DNA from: Syntrophomonadaceae bacterium
GTDB lineage: Bacteria; Bacillota; Syntrophomonadia; Syntrophomonadales; Syntrophomonadaceae
Direction: 5' to 3'
Assembly (NCBI GenBank): GCA_012518685.1
Contig: JAAYRQ010000001.1
Coordinates: 1 to 42,788, forward strand
DNA: 42,788 bases
A program made the translations under genes and the position numbers. The notes below the pieces were generated by a model, which worked only from the letters and a program-made list of their open reading frames with translations, ran no database searches and had not been told where the DNA came from. The first letter of the stretch is position 1. Every line of letters starts with the position of its first letter. Positions 29,414 through 38,358 of this stretch are shown here, in pieces.

Positions 29414-30392
29414 CAGGTAATTTCCCTCCGAAAGCTTTTGCATCAATATTTTTGCTTAATTCCTTAAAAAATGCTTCTATTTCTGTCTGACATTCTGTAG
29501 CCATCTGAGGTTCTAACCTAGCATATTTAATAGATTCGGTAACGGCAACTGCCTTCATCCAAGGTACATGTTTTTCCACTATAGGTCCTATTTCATCAGG
29601 ATTATTATTAACCCATTTAGATGCATTAAAATATTCTTCTACAAAGCTCATATATTCCTTATTAGTTGTAAGCTCATCCTTCACTACGACAATCCCCGCC
29701 ATAGGAAAACGGATATTTTCTTGTCCTGGTAGCTTAGCCCATTCCTTAGTTAAGTCCAAACCCCTATAGAGTGTAACCCCAGCTTTTTGGGCATTTAAGG
29801 TAACAATACTAGAATGGGGTTCATTTAAAACCGCATATTTTAAATCTCCAGTAACTAGACGAGAAGAGGCTTCAGGCATATCCATATAAGTAATAATTAG
29901 ATCAGTATCGGGATTAATACCATTTTCCATCAATAAATGGCGAAATATGTGATCATGGATACCACCTTGCCCCGAAATGGCTATCTCTTTCCCTTTTAAA
30001 TCATCTAAAGTCTTTAATCCATCATCTGCACTCATGATATAAAGCATCCCCCATACTGTAACCATAAGAAGTTCGATATCTAAGCCTTTATTATATGTGA
30101 GGATGGCATTATTAATAGGAGTACTACATAATTGCACTTCTTTAGTAGTAATCATAGAAGTTAATTGTTCTCCACCTTGCCAGAGCCTAAGATCAATGCC
30201 TGAACTATGTTCAGCCATAAATGCCAGAGGATAAGTAACAGGACCTGGAGCTACACCTATAGTAAGATTAAGTTCTTCCACCCCATTAACTTCGCCATCT
30301 GAATTTGGATTACTCTTATTACTTTCCTCACAACCTATCATGCTTAGCAGTAAAACAAATATTAACATAATGGCTAATAAATTTCGCTTCAT
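29385..30392 (-). CDS. ABC transporter substrate-binding lipoprotein, NMT1/SsuA-like
   Basis: Signal with lipobox LSMIGC; NMT1-like body (GVAPGPVTYPLAFMAEHS, TTKEVQLCSTPINNAILTYNKG, LKGKEIAISGQGGIHDHIFRHLL). Confidence 0.9.
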   Translation of the reverse strand: MKRNLLAIMLIFVLLLSMIGCEESNKSNPNSDGEVNGVEELNLTIGVAPGPVTYPLAFMAEHSSGIDLRLWQGGEQLTSMITTKEVQLCSTPINNAILTYNKGLDIELLMVTVWGMLYIMSADDGLKTLDDLKGKEIAISGQGGIHDHIFRHLLMENGINPDTDLIITYMDMPEASSRLVTGDLKYAVLNEPHSSIVTLNAQKAGVTLYRGLDLTKEWAKLPGQENIRFPMAGIVVVKDELTTNKEYMSFVEEYFNASKWVNNNPDEIGPIVEKHVPWMKAVAVTESIKYARLEPQMATECQTEIEAFFKELSKNIDAKAFGGKLPDAGFYYQGK

Positions 30393-30415
30393 TAATTAAA
30401 CCCTCCTTAGAAATT

Positions 30416-31117
30416 TCAAGCTGAAACAGCTGCCTCTAATAGAGTAGCTTCCAGCTTATCAATGTAAGATTGATTAAGTTTTTTCTCTTTGTCAGGATAA
30501 ATATTAAAAAGAATATAAGAAGGCTGTCCTTGCAATACAATAATCCTGTCACTTAACCTGATAGCTTCATCGGCATCGTGGGTTACTAAAACCTTTGTAC
30601 AAGGATGCCATTTCTGCAAAGAATTAAGCAATTCCCGCATATCTTTTTTTAAATTTCCATCTAAGGCTGAAAATGGCTCATCAAGCAAGAGTAAATCAGG
30701 AAGAATAGCAAAAGCCCGTCCTAATGATACTCGTTGTTTCATACCGCCACTTAATTGGCTAGGGTAATAAGCAGCAAAATTAGATAAACCCAACAAAGGT
30801 AACAAATTATTAATCCGCTCATTTTGTTCTTTGACACTTAAACCTAAAGAATGTAAGCCTAGCTCCATATTTTGTCTGGCATTCAACCAAGGCAGTAACC
30901 GAGGTTCCTGAAAAACATAAGCTAGCCTTTTACAATTAGAAGTCATATTTCCATATTGCGGTTTAATAATACCCGCTAAAATATTAAGAATACTACTTTT
31001 TCCTACACCAGAAGGACCAAAAAGACATATAAATTCATTCTTACTACAAGATAGATTAAAGTCCTTTAAAACTGTCAAATCACCATAGCTCAAATAAATA
31101 TTTTCTAAGTTAAACAC
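30416..31117 (-). CDS. ABC transporter ATP-binding protein, SsuB/TauB/NrtD family
   Basis: Walker A GPSGVGKS, LSGGMKQRVSLGRAFAILPDLLLLDEPFSALD, VTHDADEAIRLSDRI. Confidence 0.93.
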   Translation of the reverse strand: MFNLENIYLSYGDLTVLKDFNLSCSKNEFICLFGPSGVGKSSILNILAGIIKPQYGNMTSNCKRLAYVFQEPRLLPWLNARQNMELGLHSLGLSVKEQNERINNLLPLLGLSNFAAYYPSQLSGGMKQRVSLGRAFAILPDLLLLDEPFSALDGNLKKDMRELLNSLQKWHPCTKVLVTHDADEAIRLSDRIIVLQGQPSYILFNIYPDKEKKLNQSYIDKLEATLLEAAVSA

Positions 31118-31206
31118 ACTATCCCACCCCCTAACCAGACAAGAATTTTATCCCGTATTGCCATTTTAGTCCTAGGCAAAAGCAATGTGGCCCATCTAGG
31201 ATGACC

Positions 31207-31226
31207 ATAAACTAACATAAACTAAC
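31207..31226. repeat. Tandem 10-bp direct repeat upstream of the ABC operon
   Basis: ATAAACTAAC ATAAACTAAC, exact tandem duplication ~90 bp upstream of the ATPase start. Confidence 0.7.
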
Positions 31227-31284
31227 TTTGACTATTATATATTAACAAATTATTTAAAACATGGGTTTAAAATAGTCCTTGTGC

Positions 31285-31320
31285 ATAAAAAAAAGCCCTG
31301 TTTAATTAACAAGGCTCTTA
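31285..31320 (-). terminator. Rho-independent terminator downstream of the MBL-fold gene
   Basis: Minus strand AGCCTTGTTAATTAAACAGGGCTTTTTTTT; near-perfect 9-bp stem with T tract. Confidence 0.8.
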
Positions 31321-31330
31321 AAAAATATAT

Positions 31331-32134
31331 TTATTTAGCATTATGTCTGACTGCAGGTGGAAACTTAGAAATACGATAGGCTTTTTCTATCATCGGATTT
31401 AAGGGTTGATAGATAAGGTTTTCCATGTGATTAAAAATATGCTTGGGATTTACAGCTTCTAATATACCCCCATGGGAACGAAAAATCGTTTTGGCATCAA
31501 TATTAGTCAACCTATTAAAAGAGTCTGCCATTTTATCAGGAAATAACACAGGAACTGGTAAACAATGTCTGCCTTTAACTTCACATATTAAGTCAGCAAT
31601 AAAAACCACCTTTTCTTTTTGGTTATATATGGCTAAATCATGCATAGTGTGCCCAGGCACATGTAGGACTTGCCATTCAGGGAAAAAGGGCAATTTGTCA
31701 TTATCAACTAATAAGTAATCTGGCTTAACTTTTCTACTATATAATATATGTTCCAGTTTACGGTTACTTTTATGAGCTACACTAGTAGCCAGATAACAAT
31801 CAATTTTGTGTTGAATTATGCCCCCTAGGCCTTTATACCATTCGTCTATCTCTTTAAAGGCGGCAATGGGAATATTATATTGAGCTCTTAATTTATTAGC
31901 CCCACCTGCATGGTCTGGGTGCATATGAGTTAAGACCATTATTTTAATATCAGAAACAGGCCTATCTAATATTTCATTGCAGTATTTCTCAATCCTTTTT
32001 ACATCATTTATACAGCCACTATCTATTAAAAACAATTCTTCATTATAATCTATAATGTGTGTATTCTGAATATAACCCTTAAGCTCATGTACCTTAAAAT
32101 CATTAAAATCATATATATTGTTAATAAACCCCAA
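31331..32134 (-). CDS. MBL-fold metallohydrolase
   Basis: THMHPDHAGG, VPGHTMHDLAIY, FIADLICE, FRSHGG: metallo-beta-lactamase fold signature. Confidence 0.9.
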   Translation of the reverse strand: MGFINNIYDFNDFKVHELKGYIQNTHIIDYNEELFLIDSGCINDVKRIEKYCNEILDRPVSDIKIMVLTHMHPDHAGGANKLRAQYNIPIAAFKEIDEWYKGLGGIIQHKIDCYLATSVAHKSNRKLEHILYSRKVKPDYLLVDNDKLPFFPEWQVLHVPGHTMHDLAIYNQKEKVVFIADLICEVKGRHCLPVPVLFPDKMADSFNRLTNIDAKTIFRSHGGILEAVNPKHIFNHMENLIYQPLNPMIEKAYRISKFPPAVRHNAK

Positions 32135-32239
32135 AATATCATACCTTCCTTCCCCCCGTTAAAAGCATATATTTAAGATACTATAATTATTACTAACATA
32201 CAAGAATCTGTTAGAAAATTTAGGTAATTTTAACAAAAA

Positions 32240-32262
32240 AATAAGGGCGACTTTTGCCGCCC
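32240..32262 (-). terminator. Rho-independent terminator
   Basis: Minus strand GGGCGGCAAAAGTCGCCC followed by TTATTTTTTTG. Confidence 0.7.
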
Positions 32263-32303
32263 AATTTTGGGGGAGGGTTATATTTGGGGAGAATATAACT
32301 TTG

Positions 32304-32864
32304 TTAGTTCTTTTGTCTGATTATATTTTGAAGAATGTTATGCCATTCTTTAGCATCTTCAGAGGCTCTTTTATATTCTTCACTATCTTTAGCAACTTCC
32401 CAAAATAAAAAATTAAGTAATACTTGAGGATTTTCTTCGTCTTTAAACGACACCTTTAAATCAATTCTATTAACTAATTCTAAGGCAGCTTCATTTCCAG
32501 TAACTTTACCAACATTTTCACTTAATACCGTAGCTATATTTTGTTTATTATTATTAATTGCTACAGAATCATCAGTTACCTCATATTCAATTATTTCTGA
32601 ACTAATAATATCGTTAAATGTATATGTTAATGGAACAGGGCTCCCCTTTTTCATAGTACATACGGTTAACATTTCTCCACCTTGATTAATAGCTATAGCC
32701 ATATTTTGATTAGCATATTCTTTGGTAGCATCAATGTCATCCATGGAATTTTGTAGTAATTTCATCCTTTTCATAAATTGGTTATATGTTTTCATTCTTT
32801 TATTATTTAGCAACATAAAAGTAAGTATGCCACAAACAATAAGTGTTACTATGATAACCTTCAA
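32304..32864 (-). CDS. Membrane-anchored protein with possible bacterial PH-like domain
   Basis: N-terminal TM (MKVIIVTLIVCGILTFMLL); pattern ...FNDIISSEIIEYEVTDD... LVNRIDLKVSFKDEENPQVLLNFLFWE...EYKRASEDAKEWHNILQNII resembles PH-like modules. TTG start. Confidence 0.55.
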   Translation of the reverse strand: MKVIIVTLIVCGILTFMLLNNKRMKTYNQFMKRMKLLQNSMDDIDATKEYANQNMAIAINQGGEMLTVCTMKKGSPVPLTYTFNDIISSEIIEYEVTDDSVAINNNKQNIATVLSENVGKVTGNEAALELVNRIDLKVSFKDEENPQVLLNFLFWEVAKDSEEYKRASEDAKEWHNILQNIIRQKN

Positions 32865-32897
32865 AACTAATCAACCCCTTTTATACTATTTGCTTAA

Positions 32898-33848
32898 CTA
32901 TAATAAAGCTAAACGAACAAATAATAAGGTCCAGATTATTAACAAAACAAATCTTCCTGATAATGCTAGTTTCTTTATTAAATCATTATCGATATACATT
33001 TTAACTAAATCCTCATATACCCAGCCACCATCTAAGGGGCTAATGGGAAATGAATTAATAAAACCAAAAATGAAATTGCCAATAGCAATATATATTAATA
33101 GTTGGGATGATAGTATATATCCTATTACTATTAGAATAACTGCAAGTAAAGCATTAGTACCAATACTTGCGGCATTAAATCTTAATCTTACTAGATCATC
33201 TGCTGCAAAAAATGTTTCTTCATCAGCTTCTACAAATCCACCTACGATAGAACCAGCAATTAGTCCTATTTCATTAATTCCTATGTCATTGTTTGCTAAA
33301 ACTATTGCATGAGCTAGTTCATGTACAACTAATCCAATAATAATACCTATTAAAACTGCTATACCCTTTATACTTGGAGCTATTCCTTCAGCTATATTTA
33401 TAGAAGGTACATGCCCAACTATTAAAAAATAAGTCAAACCTATCAAACTAAATGCTATCATTAGTATTCCCGTTGTGGCTGCTATTCCTTCATAAAACTT
33501 CCACCATTTTGGATTTCGCTTGGTAAGTCGTTTTATAAATTCAGGTAATCTTTTATTACTAGACATTACCATTCCTGGTTGAGGTATGTTAGTTTCATCG
33601 GCAATATTTTCAAATTCAACTACAAGTTTTTTATAGCGATAGTTTATTTCAGATAATTCTGGAATAACTTGATTATTTTCATCTTTAAAATTATTTAAGT
33701 AATCACCGATATTTCTTAATTTATGATATATTTCATTTAGTGTACTTTTTACTGCATATCCTTTTTCTTGGAAGTTTGATAGCCTAACTAAATCCTTTTC
33801 AATTTTAGTTAGTTGTTTATCTAGCTTAATTAATGTCGATTTTTGCAT
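32898..33848 (-). CDS. M50-family intramembrane metalloprotease (site-2-protease-like) with N-terminal cytosolic domain
   Basis: HEXXH motif (LVVHELAHAIVLANN), C-terminal NSFPISPLDGGWV, several TM helices; ~110 aa charged N-terminal region. Confidence 0.85.
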   Translation of the reverse strand: MQKSTLIKLDKQLTKIEKDLVRLSNFQEKGYAVKSTLNEIYHKLRNIGDYLNNFKDENNQVIPELSEINYRYKKLVVEFENIADETNIPQPGMVMSSNKRLPEFIKRLTKRNPKWWKFYEGIAATTGILMIAFSLIGLTYFLIVGHVPSINIAEGIAPSIKGIAVLIGIIIGLVVHELAHAIVLANNDIGINEIGLIAGSIVGGFVEADEETFFAADDLVRLRFNAASIGTNALLAVILIVIGYILSSQLLIYIAIGNFIFGFINSFPISPLDGGWVYEDLVKMYIDNDLIKKLALSGRFVLLIIWTLLFVRLALL

Positions 33849-34098
33849 TTTGACCTTTTTCGGTTATTTCATAAGTTTTACCGCCAAAAAGCTTTTTGCT
33901 TATTACATTAACATAGCCATCCCTTTCTAATTCATCTAAAACTGCTTGTGACCTTCCTGTAGCACCTACTGGGTTATTGCCACCTTTAATTTCGGTTAGC
34001 CTATCCCTTATTATAGTAGTAAGTGCACTAGCATTTTTGGGACCATCTTTTAGTGCTTCTAGATACAGTTTTTGTACTAAAGTTAATTCTTTAGCCAT
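33826..34098 (-). CDS. Small winged-helix-like (putative DNA-binding) protein
   Basis: 90 aa; LTLVQKLYLEALKDGPKNASALTTIIRDRL...GRSQAVLDELERDGYVNVISKKLFGGKTYEITEKG resembles wHTH topology; overlaps the M50 gene start by 23 nt. Confidence 0.6.
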   Translation of the reverse strand: MAKELTLVQKLYLEALKDGPKNASALTTIIRDRLTEIKGGNNPVGATGRSQAVLDELERDGYVNVISKKLFGGKTYEITEKGQNAKIDIN

Positions 34099-34268
34099 TT
34101 GCTACACCTCCATTTATAATTATCCATCTACTATATGATTATAATACCTAATTTTTTTCCTTTTATGCAAGAGGGGATTTTACTGGGGGGAGATTATCCC
34201 CTCCAGTATTCCCATCTTTTTAGTTTTATTTACTCTTATTGGTGACTTTATTAATTATTATAACTTTC

Positions 34269-35924
34269 CTATGCTGCATTTTCTTCAGCAGTAGCTGCCG
34301 CAATTTCTTCAGCAGTCATATTCTTCCGACGCTTGAAGAAGTCAACATAGAAGAATCCAGTTAGAATAATAGCCAATGCTGGAATCCAAGCTAGATGATA
34401 AATACCCTGTACTACATAAGTGTAACTTAGATATCCTGCTCCTGGTAAGGCTATTACAAAGGTAGTAAACAATAATGCAAACCACCAGTAACCAGTAGGT
34501 CTGCCTACAAGTTGTAACCAGATAATAATGGTCATAAATGACATTAATGCTAACAAACTAGATAAAGCTGGGAATAGAATCCAAATATAGAACCACGCAC
34601 CAGACAAGGCTAAGGCCGCACAAGCTGCAATAGAAACTGAAGCTGCTGCCCATTTAGGAGCATCAGTTGGTGGGGTAGGTTTTTTAGTCATTAAAGCAAT
34701 TAGTTCTAAGGAGAATATTCTCATATTTCTAGTACCTGACTCTAGAGTGGTAATCATAAATATACTACCTAATAGTCCACCCCATACTAACCAAGCACTA
34801 TTTGGAATAAAGGTAAATACGCTACCAGCTATTTCAGCATATCCACTTTGCAGAATGAATATCCAACCTTTTCCGATATACTCAGTGTAAACAGCTAATG
34901 GTAGAACTGCAGCAGAAGCTAGAGCAACAAATGCTGTTAAGCCTTCTAATACTTCTCCACCATAACCAATTAAACGAACATATTTTTCATCTGGAACTCT
35001 TCTAGAAGTATAACCTGTTGTCCAGAAGGAGTGCATACCTGTTAAGGCACCACAAGAGATAGTTAAGAATAGCATAGGCCATAGTGGTCCTTCAGAAGCA
35101 TAAGTGATAACTGCAGGTAGTTGTAAAGGTATATTACCAACTATACATCCGATTAATAATACAGTTGCACCAACACACATGAAAATAAAGTTTAAAAAGT
35201 TTCTAGGTTCAACTAATATCCAAGCTGGTATAGATGCTGATATAACTGGATAAATACAGAAAATTGCAAACCAAGCACCAAATGGTAGGCTTATAGGATA
35301 TTTGATACCTAAAACTACAAAAATAGCTACAACTACTACTCCAATTAAGGTTGCTCTAAGAACTGGCCAACCAAACTTGTATATAAGGAAACCCATAATA
35401 ACCCCACATACAGTAAAAGCTACCGTTGGTAGAGTTAATTCAGGGGTAGCTGCGAATAGGTTAGCTAATGCAGTTAGAAAAACTGCACAGAACGCTGCAA
35501 TACTAAACCAACCTAAGAAAATTCCCATTTTCCCTGATCTTTCACTGATTAGTTCAGTAATTAGTGTTCCTATAGTTTTTCCTTGTTTACGCATAGAAAT
35601 ATGCATAGTTGCATAGTCGTGTGGGGAACCTAAGAATATATTACCGAATGTAATATATAAGAATGCTGGTAGAAATCCCCACATAGCACCAGTAGCTCCG
35701 CCCGCTAACGGTGCTCCACCAGCAATTGATGCCCAGTGGTCACCAAAAAGGGTTAGAGGGTTAGCAGGATAAAAGTCAACATCATCTCTGAATTCTACTG
35801 CGGGTACAGGTCTTCCTGGCTTGTATATTAAATATCTTTTCTGAATAAATGCACCTATTACAAAATACCCAAATGCCCATATTACTATACCTATTAAAGT
35901 TAGTGATGTTGTAGTAAATTGCAA
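34269..35924 (-). CDS. cstA: CstA-family carbon starvation/organic-acid or peptide transporter
   Basis: GRPVPAVEFRDDVDFYPANPLTLFGDHWASIAGGAPLAGGATGAMWGFLPAFLYITFGNIFLGSPHDYATMHISMRKQGKTIG is characteristic of CstA. Confidence 0.95.
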   Translation of the reverse strand: MQFTTTSLTLIGIVIWAFGYFVIGAFIQKRYLIYKPGRPVPAVEFRDDVDFYPANPLTLFGDHWASIAGGAPLAGGATGAMWGFLPAFLYITFGNIFLGSPHDYATMHISMRKQGKTIGTLITELISERSGKMGIFLGWFSIAAFCAVFLTALANLFAATPELTLPTVAFTVCGVIMGFLIYKFGWPVLRATLIGVVVVAIFVVLGIKYPISLPFGAWFAIFCIYPVISASIPAWILVEPRNFLNFIFMCVGATVLLIGCIVGNIPLQLPAVITYASEGPLWPMLFLTISCGALTGMHSFWTTGYTSRRVPDEKYVRLIGYGGEVLEGLTAFVALASAAVLPLAVYTEYIGKGWIFILQSGYAEIAGSVFTFIPNSAWLVWGGLLGSIFMITTLESGTRNMRIFSLELIALMTKKPTPPTDAPKWAAASVSIAACAALALSGAWFYIWILFPALSSLLALMSFMTIIIWLQLVGRPTGYWWFALLFTTFVIALPGAGYLSYTYVVQGIYHLAWIPALAIILTGFFYVDFFKRRKNMTAEEIAAATAEENAA

Positions 35925-36283
35925 GTTGTTTCCTCCTCTCGGTTTTTAACAAAATTTGTTGCCATATAATACGAGTTTTCCTTAATGTTGCTTATCTAGC
36001 AAACATTTTAATAAGATTGTGAAACTAGTAATTTATATTAATATACGACTATAGTGCACCCCCTTTTGCCGCAATAGATATACATTTTGTCATAGAGCCT
36101 AATATAATTGCAGTTATTTCCACGGCTTATTTCCTTATACATAATAACTAGCATTTTTCGTGCCAACTTATAAAAATAATATTAAAAATGCCATGCTAAA
36201 GCGGATATATCAATGTTTTAAAGAAATATAAATATGTTTTTTATTATTAACCTTTTAGCTTGAATATTATTTATGTCTAAAAG

Positions 36284-36312
36284 CTGACAGTCACCGTCAC
36301 TTTTTTGACACC
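36284..36312. repeat. REP-like GTGTCA/TGACAG element
   Basis: CTGACAGTCACCGTCACTTTTTTGACACC; shares GTGTCA..AAAAAAGTGxC words with the inverted repeat at 42663-42713. Confidence 0.35.
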
Positions 36313-36370
36313 AATTAATAAGAGCTATTAGTCACTTTTTAAGAAATAAATCTTCTTAATTTTTTGCAAA

Positions 36371-36424
36371 AAAGGGGCAGATACCGCTTAGTAAGGCTAG
36401 TTTTTAAATTACGATATCTGCTCA
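36371..36424 (-). terminator. Terminator downstream of the CoA-transferase B gene
   Basis: Minus strand GCAGATATCG ... CGGTATCTGC followed by CCCTTTTTTGC. Confidence 0.6.
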
Positions 36425-36441
36425 CTTTTAACTAATTGATA

Positions 36442-37233
36442 TTATTTTCTTAAAGAACCAGTTTCATCTACAGCCCTTAAGTTTGCTAATTCTTCTGCAG
36501 TTGGTTCAGGAACCATTTTTACATCTGGAGATACTTTTAAGTCCCAACCAGTGTTTTCAATAATTTCTTCTACAGAACTAAAACTAAAATAAGCATCTAA
36601 GATAAACTCTTTTGTTACAGGGTCTGGCCTTAAAATACCTAAGTTAGTAATTATAGCAGCAGGTCCTCCGCCAGGGAAACAATATTTTTCTCTAGCATTA
36701 CCACCATCTAGATAACCTGGAGATGAAATATAGTCAACTCTTTCTAAGAACCTTCTCTTTTCGTGTTGAGCCATAATCATATACTTTTTAGCACCAATAG
36801 CAATATCATTAGCACCACCACTACCATTTAGTCTGGTTTTTGGTAGAGTATATTTGCCTACTTTCCAAGGTTGTTGCCCATCTTCCCATATGCCTGTAGT
36901 ATTGACATTGCCATACTTGTCAACTTGAGCACAGCCAATCACAGCATTATCAACCTTCGCTGAAGCTACTAGCATACATAGAGCATCTATGCCATTAGTA
37001 AAACTAGTGGCATTAGTGGAAATACGGTTATCCTCTATTCCCCAAGGGAGTCCACCTACTGGAGTAGAACCATAGACACCACCTTCGGTAAAAGGGTTCA
37101 TGTTAGGAGCGTGGTTTTTCTTGGCAAAATAACCTGCTAACATACTTAAACCTACACCTAAAATAGCCAATTCGCCGTCTTTAAATTCTCTACCAGTTGC
37201 AATAGCCATCATTTCATTTTTTGTGTAATCCAT
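36442..37233 (-). CDS. Class I CoA-transferase, subunit B (glutaconate CoA-transferase-like)
   Basis: GctB-like: NPFTEGGVYGSTPVGGLPWGIEDNRI (candidate catalytic Glu), VDNAVIGCAQVDKYGNVNTTGI, GSGGANDIAIGAKK. Confidence 0.85.
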   Translation of the reverse strand: MDYTKNEMMAIATGREFKDGELAILGVGLSMLAGYFAKKNHAPNMNPFTEGGVYGSTPVGGLPWGIEDNRISTNATSFTNGIDALCMLVASAKVDNAVIGCAQVDKYGNVNTTGIWEDGQQPWKVGKYTLPKTRLNGSGGANDIAIGAKKYMIMAQHEKRRFLERVDYISSPGYLDGGNAREKYCFPGGGPAAIITNLGILRPDPVTKEFILDAYFSFSSVEEIIENTGWDLKVSPDVKMVPEPTAEELANLRAVDETGSLRK

Positions 37234-37237
37234 ATTC

Positions 37238-38221
37238 TTACCTCCCTCCCATAAGTTCTTTTATTTCTGCATCAGTTTTAATCCACTTTCTGTATGGGTC
37301 CATAAGGAAAGCAGTATCACTTTTGCTAATTAAGTCAACCTTTTCTTTGCCTATCACATCTACTAATTCTTCCGAAGTTTTATAACTGTTAACATATTTT
37401 TCTAAATATTCTTGGGTGCCTTCTTCTGTTTTAAGCATTTTATTCATATAATAGAAATGCTCTTCATCACTATCATAACAACCAGTAGAACAGGCAGGCC
37501 ATACACCCATAGGAGCATATACCACAGCATCAACTAAGAAATCAGGAATTCTAACTAAGTTAGGATATTGACGCATACAATCTGTGTCTACAATATAATC
37601 AGCTTGTAATACTACTTTTTTAGCCGCTCTAGATAACTCAAAACGACTCCATTCGGTTCCTAAAATAATTGCATTACCATTTACATCTGCCATTGTGACA
37701 TGAATTACTGCTAAATCAGGTACTACCGCACTTAATGCACCTACATTTTTACCTGTAAAAGGATCTTGGATTACAGGTATTTTTTTAGTATTTGGATATA
37801 CATCAGGTTCATCAGCCGAACACCATTCTTGGTCAGAGCCAACACTAATGTAAGAAGGCATAAAAGGAATTCCTAATGCACCAGCTAAAATACGAAGTGG
37901 CATACTACCATTGGAATAGTCTTCTAATATAGTTTGTCCACTTTCTACAGCCCTTCTTAATCCATTAGCAAAACCATAGACTTCTAGTCCCGAAAAACCT
38001 ACTTCAATACGAGATATTCCACCAACAGCAGCAAGTAAGTTAATGCCTTGACAGCTACAATGAGAAATACTGTTTATGTCTTTAACCCCTTGACGCACCA
38101 TTTCCCGGAAAAATTCTGTACAATCAGAACCCACCGGTAATCCTCCTCCGTGAGCAAAAGTCATGCCATCCCAAGTATATTTAGAGACAGCTTCTTGCAT
38201 AGATATAAGTTTATTACCCAC
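37238..38221 (-). CDS. Class I CoA-transferase, subunit A (glutaconate CoA-transferase-like)
   Basis: GctA-like: DGMTFAHGGGLPVGSDCTEFFREMVRQGVKDI, NGSMPLRILAGALGIPFMPSYISVGSD, DPFTGKNVGALSAVVPDLAVIHVTMADVNGNAII. Confidence 0.87.
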   Translation of the reverse strand: MGNKLISMQEAVSKYTWDGMTFAHGGGLPVGSDCTEFFREMVRQGVKDINSISHCSCQGINLLAAVGGISRIEVGFSGLEVYGFANGLRRAVESGQTILEDYSNGSMPLRILAGALGIPFMPSYISVGSDQEWCSADEPDVYPNTKKIPVIQDPFTGKNVGALSAVVPDLAVIHVTMADVNGNAIILGTEWSRFELSRAAKKVVLQADYIVDTDCMRQYPNLVRIPDFLVDAVVYAPMGVWPACSTGCYDSDEEHFYYMNKMLKTEEGTQEYLEKYVNSYKTSEELVDVIGKEKVDLISKSDTAFLMDPYRKWIKTDAEIKELMGGR

Positions 38222-38358
38222 TATATTACCTCCTTTAAATTTTGTCCTTATTAGTCTTTACAATTGCAGTTTTTAATACTTCAAGTTACCCATTATCCGC
38301 TTTTACTGAAAAGTCATTACCACCTCCACCTAGCGGTTAATTACTTAAAATTCTACGA

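Noticed and set aside
32722-33312. 196-aa plus-strand ORF across the M50 and PH-like genes
   Set aside because: Antisense to two supported CDSs; spans their intergenic gap by chance in AT-rich DNA.
34150-34200. GC-rich hairpin ACTGGGGGGAGATTATCCCCTCCAGT between the winged-helix gene and cstA
   Set aside because: Imperfect stem and no clear T tract on the minus strand; too weak to call a terminator or riboswitch.
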